Positions 38,434 through 51,040 of a DNA stretch of 64,000 nt are shown here, one piece after another (within the stretch, counting starts at the first letter, position 1; each line of letters starts with the position of its first letter). The DNA comes from Taiwanofungus camphoratus (lineage: Eukaryota > Basidiomycota > Agaricomycetes > Polyporales > Taiwanofungaceae): positions 2,914,001 through 2,978,000 of the forward strand of contig CP021221.1 in NCBI GenBank assembly GCA_003999685.1, given 5' to 3'. A program made the position numbers and the translations under genes. The notes below the pieces were generated by a model. That model had not been told where the DNA came from, did no database searches, and saw only the letters and a list, made by a program, of their open reading frames with translations.

Positions 38434-38893
38434 GGAGATTCAGATTGTCCGCCTCAGATATGCAATGTAAGTCGGAAGACGAGAAGCGCTCTGTATTCAA
38501 TGCAAGACTAGGCAGGACTACAGTTGCTTCGGTGATTCGGGACGTACGACAACGCGTCACATGCAGAGCAAGTGCAGACTATGTTTCAGTTTGCTGCACT
38601 GCTATGTTTTCAACCGGTGAAAAAGGTCAATTGTACAGTTCAACATCGTAACGTGTACAATTTGAGGCTTATGAAAAAATTTCCCCCGTTTATTGTCCCG
38701 AGGGCCGAGCCATGTGTAGGTACATGTGCAATAGTATCTACTGTGAGCCGAGTGGGCTGTCGTAGCTGAAACATTAAGAATGAGAATTATCATTGCCCAT
38801 AGAATTAGCACGATTTAGAGAATTTTACTATCACTTCTCTGTTCAACGGATAAAGAGTGCGGTGTCCTACAAGGTGCTCATACCATCGCTCGA
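38434..38893. other. Gap between UBC gene 3' end and carrier
   Basis: About 460 bases that must hold the 3' end of the UBC gene and the carrier promoter. No other feature is seen. Confidence 0.35.
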
Positions 38894-41800
38894 CTATAAG
38901 TGCGTCAACAGACTCTTCAACTCATCCACGTCTGCTTGGAAGCCGTTGGAACTGCCACTAGGTGCAGATTTGGAACCATATCCGCCGTCACCAACCGGTT
39001 TCCCGTCGTCTTGTGCCAGCCACTCATCAAGCTGAGCACTGATCGAGCGTGCCTTAAGACGGAAATGTGTCCGAATAACATCTCCAAAGGGATCAGGGGG
39101 GTTCTTCAAGTTGCCAAGCATCTGACTGAAGGTTAGTGAGTGCTACGGAGGTAAGATGACAGGCGTACTGCTGTCTTCACGACCATTCGGCGGACGTTGG
39201 CCGAATCTACGATCGGCATTTAGCGCCCAGGGCAATACAACACAATTATCAAGCACCCACATGCGCGCGACTGTGGCGTCCCGCCACTGGAAGCCCAACC
39301 TGGTTCATTGAGATAGGGTTCCTCGCAAAGTATCATGGATTGGATCGAAATAAGCACCTAGGAGTTTTCCTATCAGAAGTCGGAAAGGCTCAACCAAATA
39401 CGCATACCTGTAACAGGGTCGATTTGCCTGAAACCCAGCCTGGGCCTGTCCATGTACCGAGAAGAGACAAGCACACTTTGCCGTCCTATAGGACTGAATG
39501 AGAGACAGGATCATTGTAAACATATCTTGTACAGGACTTACCGCATACAGGTTAGGATTAAACCGAAACTTTCCTCCATTGGTCTCCCTCAGATTTAGAC
39601 TTGGGGTTATGACGAAGATAAATTCCTTGGCTTACCGTCATGTATTTGACACTCGGGGGAGACTGATTATAGCTTGGTCCTAGAAATACATCGAAAAGGT
39701 AGCTGCAATGCTTATGAGTGTACTCCATGACAAGAAAGCCAATCGAAGAAATACACTTACCAGCCATTATAGTAACTGGACATGAGCATAGATGATGATT
39801 CACATCAATACAGGAAAAGCTAGATACGGCCCCAGGACTTACGGTGTCCCCTCTGGACCTGTAATTAAGGCCTTGATTACATCTACTCGGCTTTCGTCAA
39901 CTCGAAGAAAAATTGAGGAATTCCAAGCGACGGGCAAATTTGTTGTGAGAACTGCAAGCTATGAAAGAAATTGTCCATGCAATTGCTCGATTGATGTACC
40001 GTCCGTGCGCTTACCTCCTTCGCGATTGCTAACGAGCGCTTAGGAATGTCACAGTTTGACAGCATTCGGGCTTCATTGTTGTAGTAGAACTTGTAATGTG
40101 GAGTTTGGTCGTCCTCTTTCATTTGAGCACCCGATTGCGGGATAGTCAAGTCACAGTACTCAAAGCGTACCCGAGTCGCCCATTCTATGTAGGCCTTCAT
40201 TGTGCTTTCTTCTGTGTCTCCTGCCTCCACCAGTGTTCGTTCCGCACCCGAGGAGCTCGGTATTTTTGGTAGACTCGCATGCAGCCTCCCCACGAACGAC
40301 TCTCCCTTAGTCTCACTGAGAGAGCGATCGATGGCTTTCGCCGTACCGAGAATGCGGCGACAAAATTCGAGCAATTTCGAGTTCTCCTCAGACAATGTTC
40401 TCCCGGTGTCCCTCGCCTTACCTTTGTCGTCGCCTGTCATTCGCTTCTCTTCCTCAGTCATTTCGGACGAAATCTCGGGCTGTTTTGGGCCTTCCAACCC
40501 TTTCAGAGCCGCTTGCGCTTGAATGACAACTGCTTCTAGAAGCTCACGGGGTCCGGAACTACCTTCGTAAATGATTGTACGTTCACGTATTCGGGGGCTA
40601 CACCTAACGGGTGCCTTCTTCGTAGTTACTGTCTTCACAGACGTGACCACCATGATGGGCATTGCCATCATGCTGGCTAACGCTTCATGGCACGATATTG
40701 TCTGGTTCATATTATGTCAAATTTGCATAAAGATTAACGCGAAAGGTCCATTACCTCCAGCCATTCGAACAATTCGATATACAGGACGGATCGATCGGAC
40801 ATGTCTGCTAGCGAGTCATTGCGCAACAGTTGGCTACTGACAAAGTTGAACCGCCGTCGGAGATGTGCTAGCGCAGTAGGATGGACTAGGTAGTCACTTG
40901 TCCGGGTACCGCCAGGCCGATGGAGTGAAGGCAGAAAGACACGGATGCGAGAAAGTAACTGAGCGAGCTTCTGGTCCTTCGCCCGTTGAACGGCGAGCGC
41001 CTCGACTTGTCCGGACACCTGTGCAGTGCATTAAGTGGTGTCTCTCATCTCTGCATGAGCATCAACTTACATCCTCTCTAGTTTCACCCGCATAACCGAC
41101 GCCGAGTTTTGCTTTCTTACCTTGGGCGACAGGCGGGTAATAATTATCCTCGTCGTCGTCGTCGTCGGGGTCGTGTTGCATAATCGGTATTGGTACTGGA
41201 TCAACCTTACGTCGTTTCGCACTTTTCGCCTTGTTCTCTGAGGTGTTCGAGACGTCCTGAGTTTGTTCGATATATACCTTCTCGAGCATCGCGAGTCCGA
41301 CTCCAAGAATAACGCCCTGTAGATTGGAGCAATGAAATAAGGTTTCATCTTGTGCTGGATCGCAAGACCGTTTTGTAGGATCTACAGTAAGTGGTTCACC
41401 ACAGGCAAAACAAAAGGTCTTTTTGCAAATTCTGCAGCTTCGAGGAACGATCTTCTGTAAATGTTGGATGTATGTAGAAAATTCCATCTATAGACCGTCC
41501 AATCAGACTGAGAGTTGCAGTGTTAACCATCAAAGTGGCTCACAAAGAGAGAGAAGAAGTCGCGCTTCTTCCTGGGAATTGACCCGGTACAGCCATGGGG
41601 ACAACGACATTCGCCTTCGCTGAGCTCTCTGTATAGACTGAACAAGAAGCTTTGTTCCCCGCCCTCTGGACAGCCTTTCATCCACTGGCCTTGAGTCATC
41701 AACGCCACTTCCTCATTGGCCTCGGGCACGAAGACAACTTCCGGCTCTTCCTCCACCTCTATCACTTCTTCACGCCTGTCCTTGGAAATGAAAATGCCTG

Positions 41801-42323
41801 GCAAATATCAATAGCAATTTAGCGGGAACGCGGGAAGGGTATCACCTGCGTACGGGTCTGCATGGACAGCCGTGTTACTGGTCGCCTTGGTGTCATAATC
41901 CGAGTCGTAATCGACGAAATCTTCCGCTTTATCGCGTGTTGAGCCCGAGCGGCCACACTAGGCTGAAGACTTACCGTCATCTTCGTCTCCTTCGTCCTCA
42001 TCTCCTTCCTCGTCCGGCGTCTGTGTCCACATCGGTCAGCATGACAAGCAGCAGGAAGCGTAGGCTACGGACGACGCATACTATCAGCCTGGGCTTCTGC
42101 TGGAATTCAGCAGATGACATTTCCACGTCGCCATCATCGTCAACAATGTTATCGAAGCTGTCATCAAATATGCGTTCTGCAGCCTGCATAACATCTCCGT
42201 ACTTGTTCAGAGCAGCCCGGGCTTGCGCAACAGTCGCGCCCTACATTAAGGATAAGAGACGCTACACGAGAAGCAAATAATTCATGTCACCATTTCTACC
42301 AGCTGTTGCACCTCTTTCTCCAT
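38894..42323 (-). CDS. UBA + IBR-like + UBC-domain ubiquitin enzyme
   Basis: A large multi-exon gene. The first exons code for MEKEVQQLVEMG followed by ATVAQARAALNKYGDVMQAA, a UBA-type ubiquitin-binding fold. An acidic linker follows (VDDDGDVEM, DEEGDEDEGDEDD). Residues about 120-230 are Cys-rich: CRCPHGC, then CRICKKTFCFACGE and a later His-Cys, similar to an IBR/Rcat zinc region of RBR ligases. A long linker with helices follows. The C-terminal third is a UBC fold of the BIRC6 type: LPVAWNSSIFLRVDESRVDV, ALITGPEGTP, FRFNPNLY, and the active-site Cys in DGKVCLSLLGTW, then EEPYLNEPG. A canonical HPN motif is absent, as in BIRC6. The protein ends with a linker and the tail LKSLLTHL. It probably makes thioester-linked ubiquitin and may act as an E2/E3 hybrid; targets unknown. 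ATG at 42323 opens the UBA helix. Confidence 0.82.
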
Positions 42324-42910
42324 TGTCGTTCATACAAAATTGCACAATTACTTGTAGTCGGGATGTCGAAAGCTGTATAAATGAACCGGCACTGACTACA
42401 GTACAGGATCGAGAGAAGTCACGACGCCTTGAATGGGCCACAACGGCCACAAAAGGAAATCCCTTGCCACCGTAAAACTTTTGAACCAAGTGCATCTCTC
42501 GCTCAAGTGTCATCTTCTCTTGGTGTTTCCCCCTCTCCCAAATCTCAGAAAACCATTCAAGTTTGTGCATTTATGAGACGAGCTCGTTCGATCGTCCCGG
42601 AGTGTGAAGTACAATGATTGGAATTTGGGTTCCATCAACACCATCGGGGCCGGGCGTGGAGTCTAGGTACGGACGTTCTCCTCCATACCGAATTCGTATC
42701 AGAAATGGAAGATGCAGTGTTCTGGTTTCCGACGGCTGCTATATCTCGCGATCATCTGAAGTGTAATAATATTACGGACACCACTTGCTTCCCCCGCGGC
42801 TCGAAGCTACGTTGAGAGAGACTCCAGCTATCTCTGATCTGGGGGAGGTTCCTAGTTTTCCATCGCCTTTGCCGCGCCATCGGCGTCCTTACCGCGGTGC
42901 GAGACTCGGG

Positions 42911-42964
42911 CCAATGAAGATCATTCCAGTCGAGCCAATGAGGTCCAGGCGCCGCGACCAATGA
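42911..42964 (+). promoter_or_regulatory. Three evenly spaced CCAATGA boxes
   Basis: CCAATGA occurs at 42911, 42935 and 42958, i.e. 24 and 23 bases apart, all in the same orientation. CCAAT is the binding core of the HAP/NF-Y complex. The spacing is about two helical turns. Confidence 0.5.
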
Positions 42965-43451
42965 ACTCCAGACGCACGGGAACGCGAGAAGTTCTGATCG
43001 TACAAGTCCGACGCGACACTCTGTACGTGTTATTTGATGGAGTGTGTACAGAGGTGCGACTGATCATGAGTGTATTTTGTTGTGAGCCAGAACATGAGCG
43101 AATGAACCTTCGAAATTTAAGGGGCTAAGTGAAGGTTAGAGCCAGCTGACTCGGACTGGCGAGTAAGGGGTGCGAATCGCGATACACTAATTATAACGTT
43201 TGGCCCCGCCAGAGGCGTGATAGCGGTCCGTGCGGGCAGGGAGTGCCTGGGCAGAACGGCTGCGCAGGTGACCCGTGTCCCACATGAAACGGCGCGCAGA
43301 GACAGCGTCGCCAACGATCCGCGCATGCTTCCGTGTAGCCGGAGGTGTTTGGTAGCAGCAGGCGGGAGGGTTTACGCTCCGAGCCACCGTTGTGGCTCGG
43401 CAGTTGATGCTCAATTGCGAACCTCCGCTTATCGACAATCAGAAATGAGTG

Positions 43452-43459
43452 TGACGTCA
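43452..43459. promoter_or_regulatory. CRE/ATF-type palindrome TGACGTCA
   Basis: A perfect TGACGTCA octamer, the core site of ATF/CREB-type bZIP proteins, about 370 bases before the Zn2Cys6 gene start. It may be chance, but it sits in a promoter. Confidence 0.35.
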
Positions 43460-43831
43460 CAAAGTACGCGTCTAGGCAAACGTCGATGCCATGGCGTCGA
43501 TTTGGGCCGTTGGTCTGAGCGCTGTGCAAGAGATTTCAATCCAGTCGCCACGCCGCTCCCGGTGCCGATAACGAATGGGGCGGACCGAACTTGCGGCCAT
43601 ACGCGGCTTGCAGACCAAGGTTTGTATGGCGATCCGGGCTGGTAAAGGTGAGACGTTTCTACCATGGAACCTTTTTCGTCCGTAAACGTCCACTTATTAC
43701 CGGCCGCGTCCAGAGGCTAGAGTGGAGTATCGCGAAGTCCTACTCGGCGCCGAGAATTCGGCTTCCCGTGCCATATAACACATCTCCCCTCTTCAGGTCG
43801 CTCATCAGCCCCAGCAGACTCACCGCTCTCA

Positions 43832-46800
43832 ATGTCCCTTCAAGCAGCCTACTCCGAGCCTTCCGATGAGGAGAGACTCCTCACTCCCTCGGAACGGCAA
43901 TCAAGCATGGATCGTAGCGCGCGCCGGCGCAGCACCCGAGGTATACCTTTCTACTCAGACTTCTCGCGAAACTCAAAAAACCGCGGTTCTCAAAAACATC
44001 TGGTTTCTAGCGTGCGATCAATGCCGCCGTACCAAGAGCAAGTGCGAGCGCGACAAAACGGGTCCGGCTAAGCAAGCTTGTCGCGGATGTGTCGCGCTCG
44101 GTCTTTGTAAGTGCGGTTTCTAGTGATTTATGACTTTGCCATTGAACGTATTCACCAGCTTGTACTTACGCCGGTGAGTGACTCATCTCACCGGTAACGT
44201 CGGTTGCTTCTCCGCAGGTTTTTGACACTATGCTTAGGGCCAAGTCATAAACGAGGACCTCCCAAGGGGTGAGCAGGGTCATGCTTCCAACTTTCATAAC
44301 GTTGAGACGACACATGTGTCTTGTTAAGGTACATACTCGCAATCGAGCGACGCTTGCATCAAGTCGAGGCACTTTTGGGAACGATCATAGGCTCAGAAGA
44401 CCCACGTGCTCGCGGACTTCTCCATGATTTATCTCAAGATCAGCTGGCCAGTCAGATCATCCAGAGAGTGGATGTAGGGCCTTTTGGTCCGAGAGGCCGT
44501 GTTGCCCATCCGTAAGTCGTACGATCCTATGGCTCTTACATCATTGGGATGACTGTTCTCGCTCATCGATAATAGTTTCGGCTCAACGAAGGAGGACTTC
44601 CTTGCATCAATAATGACCGGTATAGGCGAAGAATCCTCGGAATCGTCCAAGAGCAGTCATACCTTGTCCCCTCGGTCAGGTAACTCGCACTTTGCAGCAT
44701 CGTGAGAAGTCAGTCTCATCGTAGCACTTTAGACAGTCTGGCTTTAGTGAGCCCCAGCAGCAGCTGGCAAGATGGTCTGCAGCGCCTTCTCTTATCTCGG
44801 GCGTCTGGCACGACTTTCCCCCAGAATTCTTCTGAGGCAGGCGTCCCTGGTAGCTTATTGACGGATCCCAGAACCAGAAGGGCGTCTTTCCCTCTCATGT
44901 CCAATAACGTGACGTTTCCGACTAAAGTTCCTCCGATCTCACCTGTCATGTCCTTGTCGTCATTGGCCTCTTTTCCTACTTCCACCGGCTCTGAGCGGGT
45001 TGGCTGGGACAGCATTGAAGGGCTTGAGAAGATAGACAGTAGGCGACGCCAGCCTCATGTCGTTCCTGTTTGTTACTATTGACCCCATTCGGTTGTCAGG
45101 TGAGTCGGGCGAATCTGAGGATTCGGAAACCAGGATCCCTACCAGGGTTGAAGATGCCTATGTCGACGAGGATGCACAGGTTAGTGAGACCACGAAAGCC
45201 TGAAATTGTGCTGACATTAAACGTGTCAGCTACGAATTGCAAATCGCATTAGTGGGCTGCAAATTCTTAATCAGTGTCAAAGGATTCTTACGGGCCGCCG
45301 GGAAGAGCCCTTGTGAGTCGTCTACCCATGCCATTACCGCATCTATATTGTCTGTCCGGACGTTTCCGATTTGCTGACCAGAGAGTAGCGAGTGCCCGTG
45401 GCCTTCCGCAGATAGAAGATCAGGACAAGGTTTCACGCTTCCATCCGCCGTCCATCAAGGGCCTCAAGAGCATAACTTGGTCCAATGCTACTTTGAGTAT
45501 GTGCATCCCATGTTTCCTGTCATCAATCGCGCAAATTTCGTGTCCTTGTATAACCAAAAGTGGGTTTTCTTGTATCATCTTCGACCCTCTCTACTTATCG
45601 GCGTTCTCCACAGACTGAACAAGTTCGTTACGTGCGCGCTCTATCTTGAAGGCCCATGTTGATTGCTTCTCCGTCAATAACAGTATCGTTCAAGGTTCAC
45701 TACAGGCCTCAGAGCTTGCGAGGGCGTCTTTCGACGTCTTACTGTTGTCTATCTGCTCTATCTCGTCTCGATACCTCGAAGCACATTCCCGAGACAACGA
45801 TAGCACAGAGTACTGTTCCCAGGCCATCGACTTAATCCGTATGTGTATATTACTTTACGTTCGCCGGAACCCCGGATTTCACCGATTTTCAGATTCACTC
45901 GCGGGCCAAACCCATCCGCTACTTTGCCAGTCGTTATTACTTCTTGGGTACCGTAGTGTCGGTGTCGGTATGTGGACCGGCTCACGTTTTCGGGGTGAAT
46001 GTTGACTGACTTCTCGTGGAAAAAGGTTCTCTCGAGAGTGCATGGTCATACATTGGTGCGTATCAGAATTCGGTCGCATTCATCTGGATTGAGGTGTTCT
46101 GATGTGTGCGGATAGGCATGGCCGCACGAATGGTGAGGACTCGCCACCTCCACACGCGATCGAGGCGCTGACTCCTTGGCAGGCCGAGTCTCTAGGTCTA
46201 CACAGAGCGGCTGATGATCTCACCTCTTCGGGACTGGACCTCGTGCTCAAGGATGAGCAACAGATGCGGCAGCAAACCTGGACAGGCTGTCTGATCGCCG
46301 ATAGGTGCGCTCTCTTGTGCATTGGTCAGTGGGAGGAACCTGATTAGGTTCATCGATCAGATTCATATCCGTGCTTCTCGGTACCGTTCCCTTGTGCCTC
46401 TGTTACCGCTTTCGGTAGCTCACGCTCTATCTAGGTCGGCCGACCGCGATTCACATGAAGGACTTCGACACTCCCCCAGTAGATATCAGCCAGGTCAGAT
46501 GATGCGATTATTCTTCTGGGCGACTGGACTGACCTCTCCTGAAAGCTGATGAACGAGGAACCGATATACTATTCTGCGCAGCACGGGCTAGGATTACGAG
46601 CAGAACAAGTAAGCGAGACGACGGCCCTGTTATGTTTCAACGGTTCTCGATCCTTGTGTACGCCATCTCAGATATCGATCAACGCCGCCATGCTTACTGT
46701 TGTCCAGCTTCCGTCGTCGCTTCGATAATGGATGAGTTGTACCCTATTGTTCAACCGACCGACACAGTGCTGGAGTTGCGCGCAAAGCATCTAGAGCACA

Positions 46801-47890
46801 GACTCACGCAATGGCGTCAGTCGTTACCGGTGCCACTTCAATTTGACCCCACTAGGATCGGCGTGCTTCCTCCACCATGTGTTCTTGAACTGCATGTTCA
46901 GTATTGGTGGACCGTCATCTTACTTCATCGAGCTTTGTAAGTCCTTGTTTTGTTCCGTTCCGCACGGGTTTATCATCTTTACAGTGTCCACGGGCCTTTG
47001 ATGCAAGGATTCTATTCCGGCCCCGAGGGAGCGCAATCCAAAGCGCTTGCCGTCTGTCGAGAGGCTGCTGGTCAGATCTCGTCCATAAGTAAGTTTTGTA
47101 TTCCGCCTAGTCCGACGCGCGTTCGAGTCCGCTAACTGCTTGTAGTCACTCTTTTGGACAACCACTCCTTGAAATTCGCGTCTGCGTTTACCCCCGGATA
47201 CATTCTTTCAATTGGGTGAGATTCTTGGTTTACCTACAATATTTGTACATCGTATTAACCCAGGTCCTACCAGTATCATCGATGTGCTTACATGTGAGAT
47301 TACTTTCTATTTTGTTGCTGATAACTTTATTGAGCGTCGTTTCCAGTGACTATTCTTCACAATGACGACCAGGCCAGTTCAAGATTACGAAGTAGCTTGG
47401 CGACTTTGCAACGAATGGAGGTTAGTAGCATATGCATGCAGCTATCATGTCTGAGCTAACAACGGAAGGGACATAGACAACTTGGCCAATTGCACGGGCC
47501 GTGCAAGATTTGCTGGATAGGACTATGTCAGCTCCTGCTCCCACCCCAGTTGCTACACCGTCTTCGCCAACGACGTTGAGGCACAAACGCTCGGCAGGGG
47601 AAGTTTTCTCCGACGATGAGCACGTTGATCACGGGATGAAGAAGATGACGGCCCAGCAGTTGCCCACTCAATTCGTCAAGGATCACTCTCAGAACTACGA
47701 TAGTCTGGGTCGCATGCTTGGACTTGACTCGGGACTCGGATTCATTACATCACAACCTTATCCTGGATTCCAATACCGACAGCCTCATCTGGAAACACCC
47801 GCCAGTGTTCATTCATTCCCCGCTATTGGATATAGCTCGGAAACTTTCAGTGCCGTCACCTCTCCATCCAGCTCTTTTGGTTTATGGTAG
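43832..47890 (+). CDS. Zn2Cys6 transcription factor (fungal-specific)
   Basis: A DNA-binding regulator with many short introns. Exon 1 (43832-43937 or so) leads into the zinc cluster CDQCRRTKSKCERD and CRGCVALGLSC; the last Cys is joined by an intron and restores the C-x2-C-x6-C spacing. The linker GPSHKRGPPKGYILAIERRLHQVEALL is the coiled part typical of XlnR-like proteins, given here only by its key residues KRGPPKGY. The middle domain has HYFEYVHPMFPVINRANF, MAARM and SLGLHRAADDL, then RQQTWTGCLIADR and DFDTPPVDIS, the fungal_trans fold. The C-terminal exon (47,480-47,890) is Pro/Ser-rich and ends SSSFGLW. It most resembles xylanolytic-type activators, but the regulated genes cannot be deduced. 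Several introns and one or two exon borders were not resolved. Confidence 0.8.
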
Positions 47891-48804
47891 GTGGCTACAT
47901 CAGGACCGTGTGGACTTTGTTTGCTATTTGCAGCGTGCGTACACACTGTATCGTTTAGAATAGATATTTCTCCTCTCTTTCTCCTTTCCTTGATTGTTGA
48001 CGACCTCACGAAAAGAGTACGTATAGTACTCGTGAATGTAGAATGTATTTATTTATTTATTGAAATAAATTGCGGACTGTATTTTTTCAATGGATCTTGT
48101 TCTTGTCGCTCACTAGGTGCATTGTTTGGCGAGATCTGAAGGCAAATACGAGTTGGTCCGTGCGCGTGCGCCTAATGCCCTAAAGGCATCTCATGCGGCA
48201 CGTTGGTTCCTTACCACTCTGGCCTTTTGGCTTAGATCAAGTGTAGTATCTGTTCTTAATAGTTTAACCACTATTATGGAGGCACCGCCTCCATTATTGG
48301 TTATCTAATTTTTGCCGCCCTTGATCTTCGGGCTCTGCTTGCAACCCGGGGACGTGATGACCTTGCTATTGCAGTACTGGCTTGTGTTGTCGGGGGACTT
48401 CTCTTTCTTTTGTGGCATGGCTTTGTCTGGTCATTTGACCATGATAAGGGGTGTTGCAAATGGATTATGGGAGTCCCAGTCTTTTTGGGTGGTCTGTATA
48501 CATGACAATGAATGATGGTGCATCCTTTCTGTTGTTGTAAACAATATAAAGAAGTATGAGTAGATGAGTACTAGTCTGAAATGAAACTTAGGTTTGAAGC
48601 AAACTGGCCAATGGTGTGATGGAGATGGGTGGGTACGATCATCACATGCCAGAAGAGCATTTACCCTCCCTCATTTCATTTGTGATTGTCGAGTTAGGTG
48701 TCATGATTTCAGCCAATTCATCCGAATGTGTTTGAAACATGATTCACTATCACGTTTGCCCAAGTACAAAGTACACACGGTATTGTACACTGAAAAGATA
48801 AGTG
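47891..48804. other. Convergent 3' gap Zn2Cys6 factor / AIR1-like
   Basis: About 900 bases. There is a TATTTATTTATTTATT run near 48,047-48,062, an AT-rich stretch usual in 3' UTRs. No exon recognised. Confidence 0.35.
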
Positions 48805-51040
48805 TCATCTTGAATACCCTCCTTTATAGCGCGGGCCTCGCTCCTCCCGTCTTCCAGCATCTCCTCGGTAATAGCTATAGTCCGTGTGACGACCAGTCCT
48901 TCGATCCTCATCGTACCGTTCATCACGTTTCGCTGCGCCTCTCACCTGGATTGTATCCGTTTCTTGTGACGGGCCCGGCATATCGTCATAGGCTACGCGT
49001 GAGCGCCCGCTCCCATCTCCAGAACGCCGCGAGCGGGCCTTGCCAACATATGCGTTCGCGAAGCCGAAGGTGACGTTCTTCACTGTCCCCCTCGTGGGGT
49101 TCTTCCCTCCCCCTCCATTACCGCCGCTACGAGCTCTCGCGCGCCCACCAAACCAGTCATCCGATTCCTCCTCCTCCTCCAACTCCTTAGCGCGTTTCTC
49201 CATGCGCGCACGCTCTTTCCGACGCCCCTGCTTCCCCACATCCATGGGCGCATTGAAGCCTAATCCGTCCGCAAACGCACCCGCGACTTCCCAATCGCGC
49301 GGCCCACGCTTCTTGCTCGACCGGGAACTTGGCGGGCGTGCAGATGCATCATAGAAGGGGCCCGAGAACGTGTTGTAGGACCCGAAAGCGGACGACTCGC
49401 GGGGCAAGTCGGGCGCATGCGGAAGGTCCCTGCAGTCCTGTAATCAAACAATCAATCGATGTTATGGCTCAGAGCAAATGATAAAGTGAGACGTACATCT
49501 CCAAGGTGGCCACATCCGCCGCAGTTGTAGCACCATTCGTCTGAGGCGATATATCCTTCGCCGCCCTGGCCAAGTGCCAGGGTACGTTTTCCTTCTCGTA
49601 TGCGCAGAATGTCTTGCCGCTCGACATCATCCACGTATTCGTAGATCCGCCAGAGAGTAGGACATTCCTGAGCGTTCTTTAGCACTAAGCACTGTGATGT
49701 CGTACAAACATCAACTCACATTCGTGTTATGGATTCGAGATCCACATCTGTCGCAGTCCTCGTACTGGCCGATACCGCCTCGGCTCGCATGGCGATTGGG
49801 ACAAGTCTAACAACAGAAATTTGTCACACTGGAAACTAGTATTCGCACAGATAGACTCACCTTGTTAATATGTCCCTTCATACCACAGTTGAAACATGTT
49901 TTACTAATGGGACAACTCCGCGTCGAGTGCTCGTCCCGCGCCCCACATGTCAAACACTTCGGAATGCGAAAAGAACGGTGCCCCATACGCCATGAGCTTT
50001 GTGTCGCAGAATTCGAAAGCAACGGCGCAAAGGACAGACATACTGACAATTAGAACTGGACATTCGTACGTCTTGTGTTCGCCTTCTGCCCCGCAGTTCT
50101 TACAGACGACCGTCTTGGGTTTTGGGGCCTTCGCCTCCTCGACTGCCTCCTCGAAGTAACGAACCGTACCTGGAGCCTGCAGAAAATGATTCGTGAGAAT
50201 TCCATGAGCGTGTAGTCGACTACAGCCAGTTGTAAGTAAACCTACCCTTCGATCGTCATCGTAATCCAGATATTCAATGTAACTCTCATCCTCAGCATCA
50301 AGGTTTGATGGCGGAAGGATCTCAGCTGGATCTACACCGTTCTCACTGAACACAGACACATGCGCAGGAAGTAACAGCGCAGGCTCCTCCTCTGCCAATT
50401 TATCTCCACCGTCACTTAATTTCGAGTCAGGTAATTGAGCGTTCGCTTGAAGCTCAGCGGGCTTGACATCGATGTAGAACAGTGACGCGCCATCGTCTTC
50501 TGCAGATGATTGGAGTATATCCTTATCACGGTTGCGCCTGTCTGGGCTGCGCGATCGCCGCTCCCGCTGCTGTGGTCGTGGAGACCTGCTCCTCTTCTGC
50601 CTGCGCTTCCTGCCTTCTTCTTGCACAAGATACCGACCGACTCCTGGGCCCTCGTCAACTGAAAACCTGCCGCTGTTCAGGCCTTCGATACGCTCCAGCA
50701 GCGAGAGCTTGCCATTGCGTCCATGTTGCTTCTGCGACTCCCGCCCCCAGGAGCTTCCACTAGCCTGAGCAGCTCGCCCTCCACTATCGCCATTCTGTCC
50801 TGAGCCGATGGTCCCGTCGCGGGACTGCTCTCTCGATCCCTCGGCCGAACTGACGATCTCGCCCTCTTCCACCGCCATGCGCTTGCTCTTCGACCAGCGC
50901 TTTTTCCTCTCCCTCCGACTCCCATGCTTTCCGTTTGATTGTGGTGTGCTTGACCCCAAGGTCACGATGTCGATATCGGACTCGAGGATGATAACTTCCT
51001 GGGGAGGACTTGAGGCCGTCAGATCAATGATTTCCGTCAT
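48805..51040 (-). CDS. AIR2: AIR1/AIR2-like zinc-knuckle protein (TRAMP)
   Basis: AIR proteins bind RNA in the TRAMP complex, which adds short poly(A) tails to aberrant nuclear RNA for the exosome. The start MTEIIDLTASSPPQEVII (51040) is followed by a charged disordered region with RS/RRQKRSRSPRP. Five CCHC knuckles follow: CKNCGAEGEHKTYEC, CLTCGARDEHSTRSC, CFNCGMKGHINKTC, CDRCGSRIHNTNEC and CYNCGGCGHLGDDC, with CPTLWRIYEY between the last two, a family hallmark. The C-terminal 190 residues are rich in Arg, Gly and Asp and end RYKGGYSR. Introns are short, and the knuckles are split among exons, one with an acceptor at CCGAAG about 49,950. The frame upstream of 51040 is open but looks non-coding. 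The Trf4/5 partner and MTR4 are not in the window. Confidence 0.88.

Larger units (their letters stand above)
42324..43831. promoter_or_regulatory. Long divergent intergenic region UBC / Zn2Cys6 factor
   Basis: 1.5 kb between two divergent start codons. It holds three CCAATGA boxes (42911-42962) and one CRE-type palindrome (43452-43459). The part 43,190-43,800 is GC-rich and open in many frames, but no exon with a known domain is present. Confidence 0.4.

Noticed and set aside
43187-43693. Several overlapping open frames on both strands
   Set aside because: Open frames on all strands at once reflect high GC. None has a domain, and the stretch is the promoter of the Zn2Cys6 gene.
48040-48066. 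TATTTATTTATTTATT run as a possible promoter
   Set aside because: It lies after the stop of the Zn2Cys6 gene between two convergent genes, so a 3' UTR or poly(A) role fits better.
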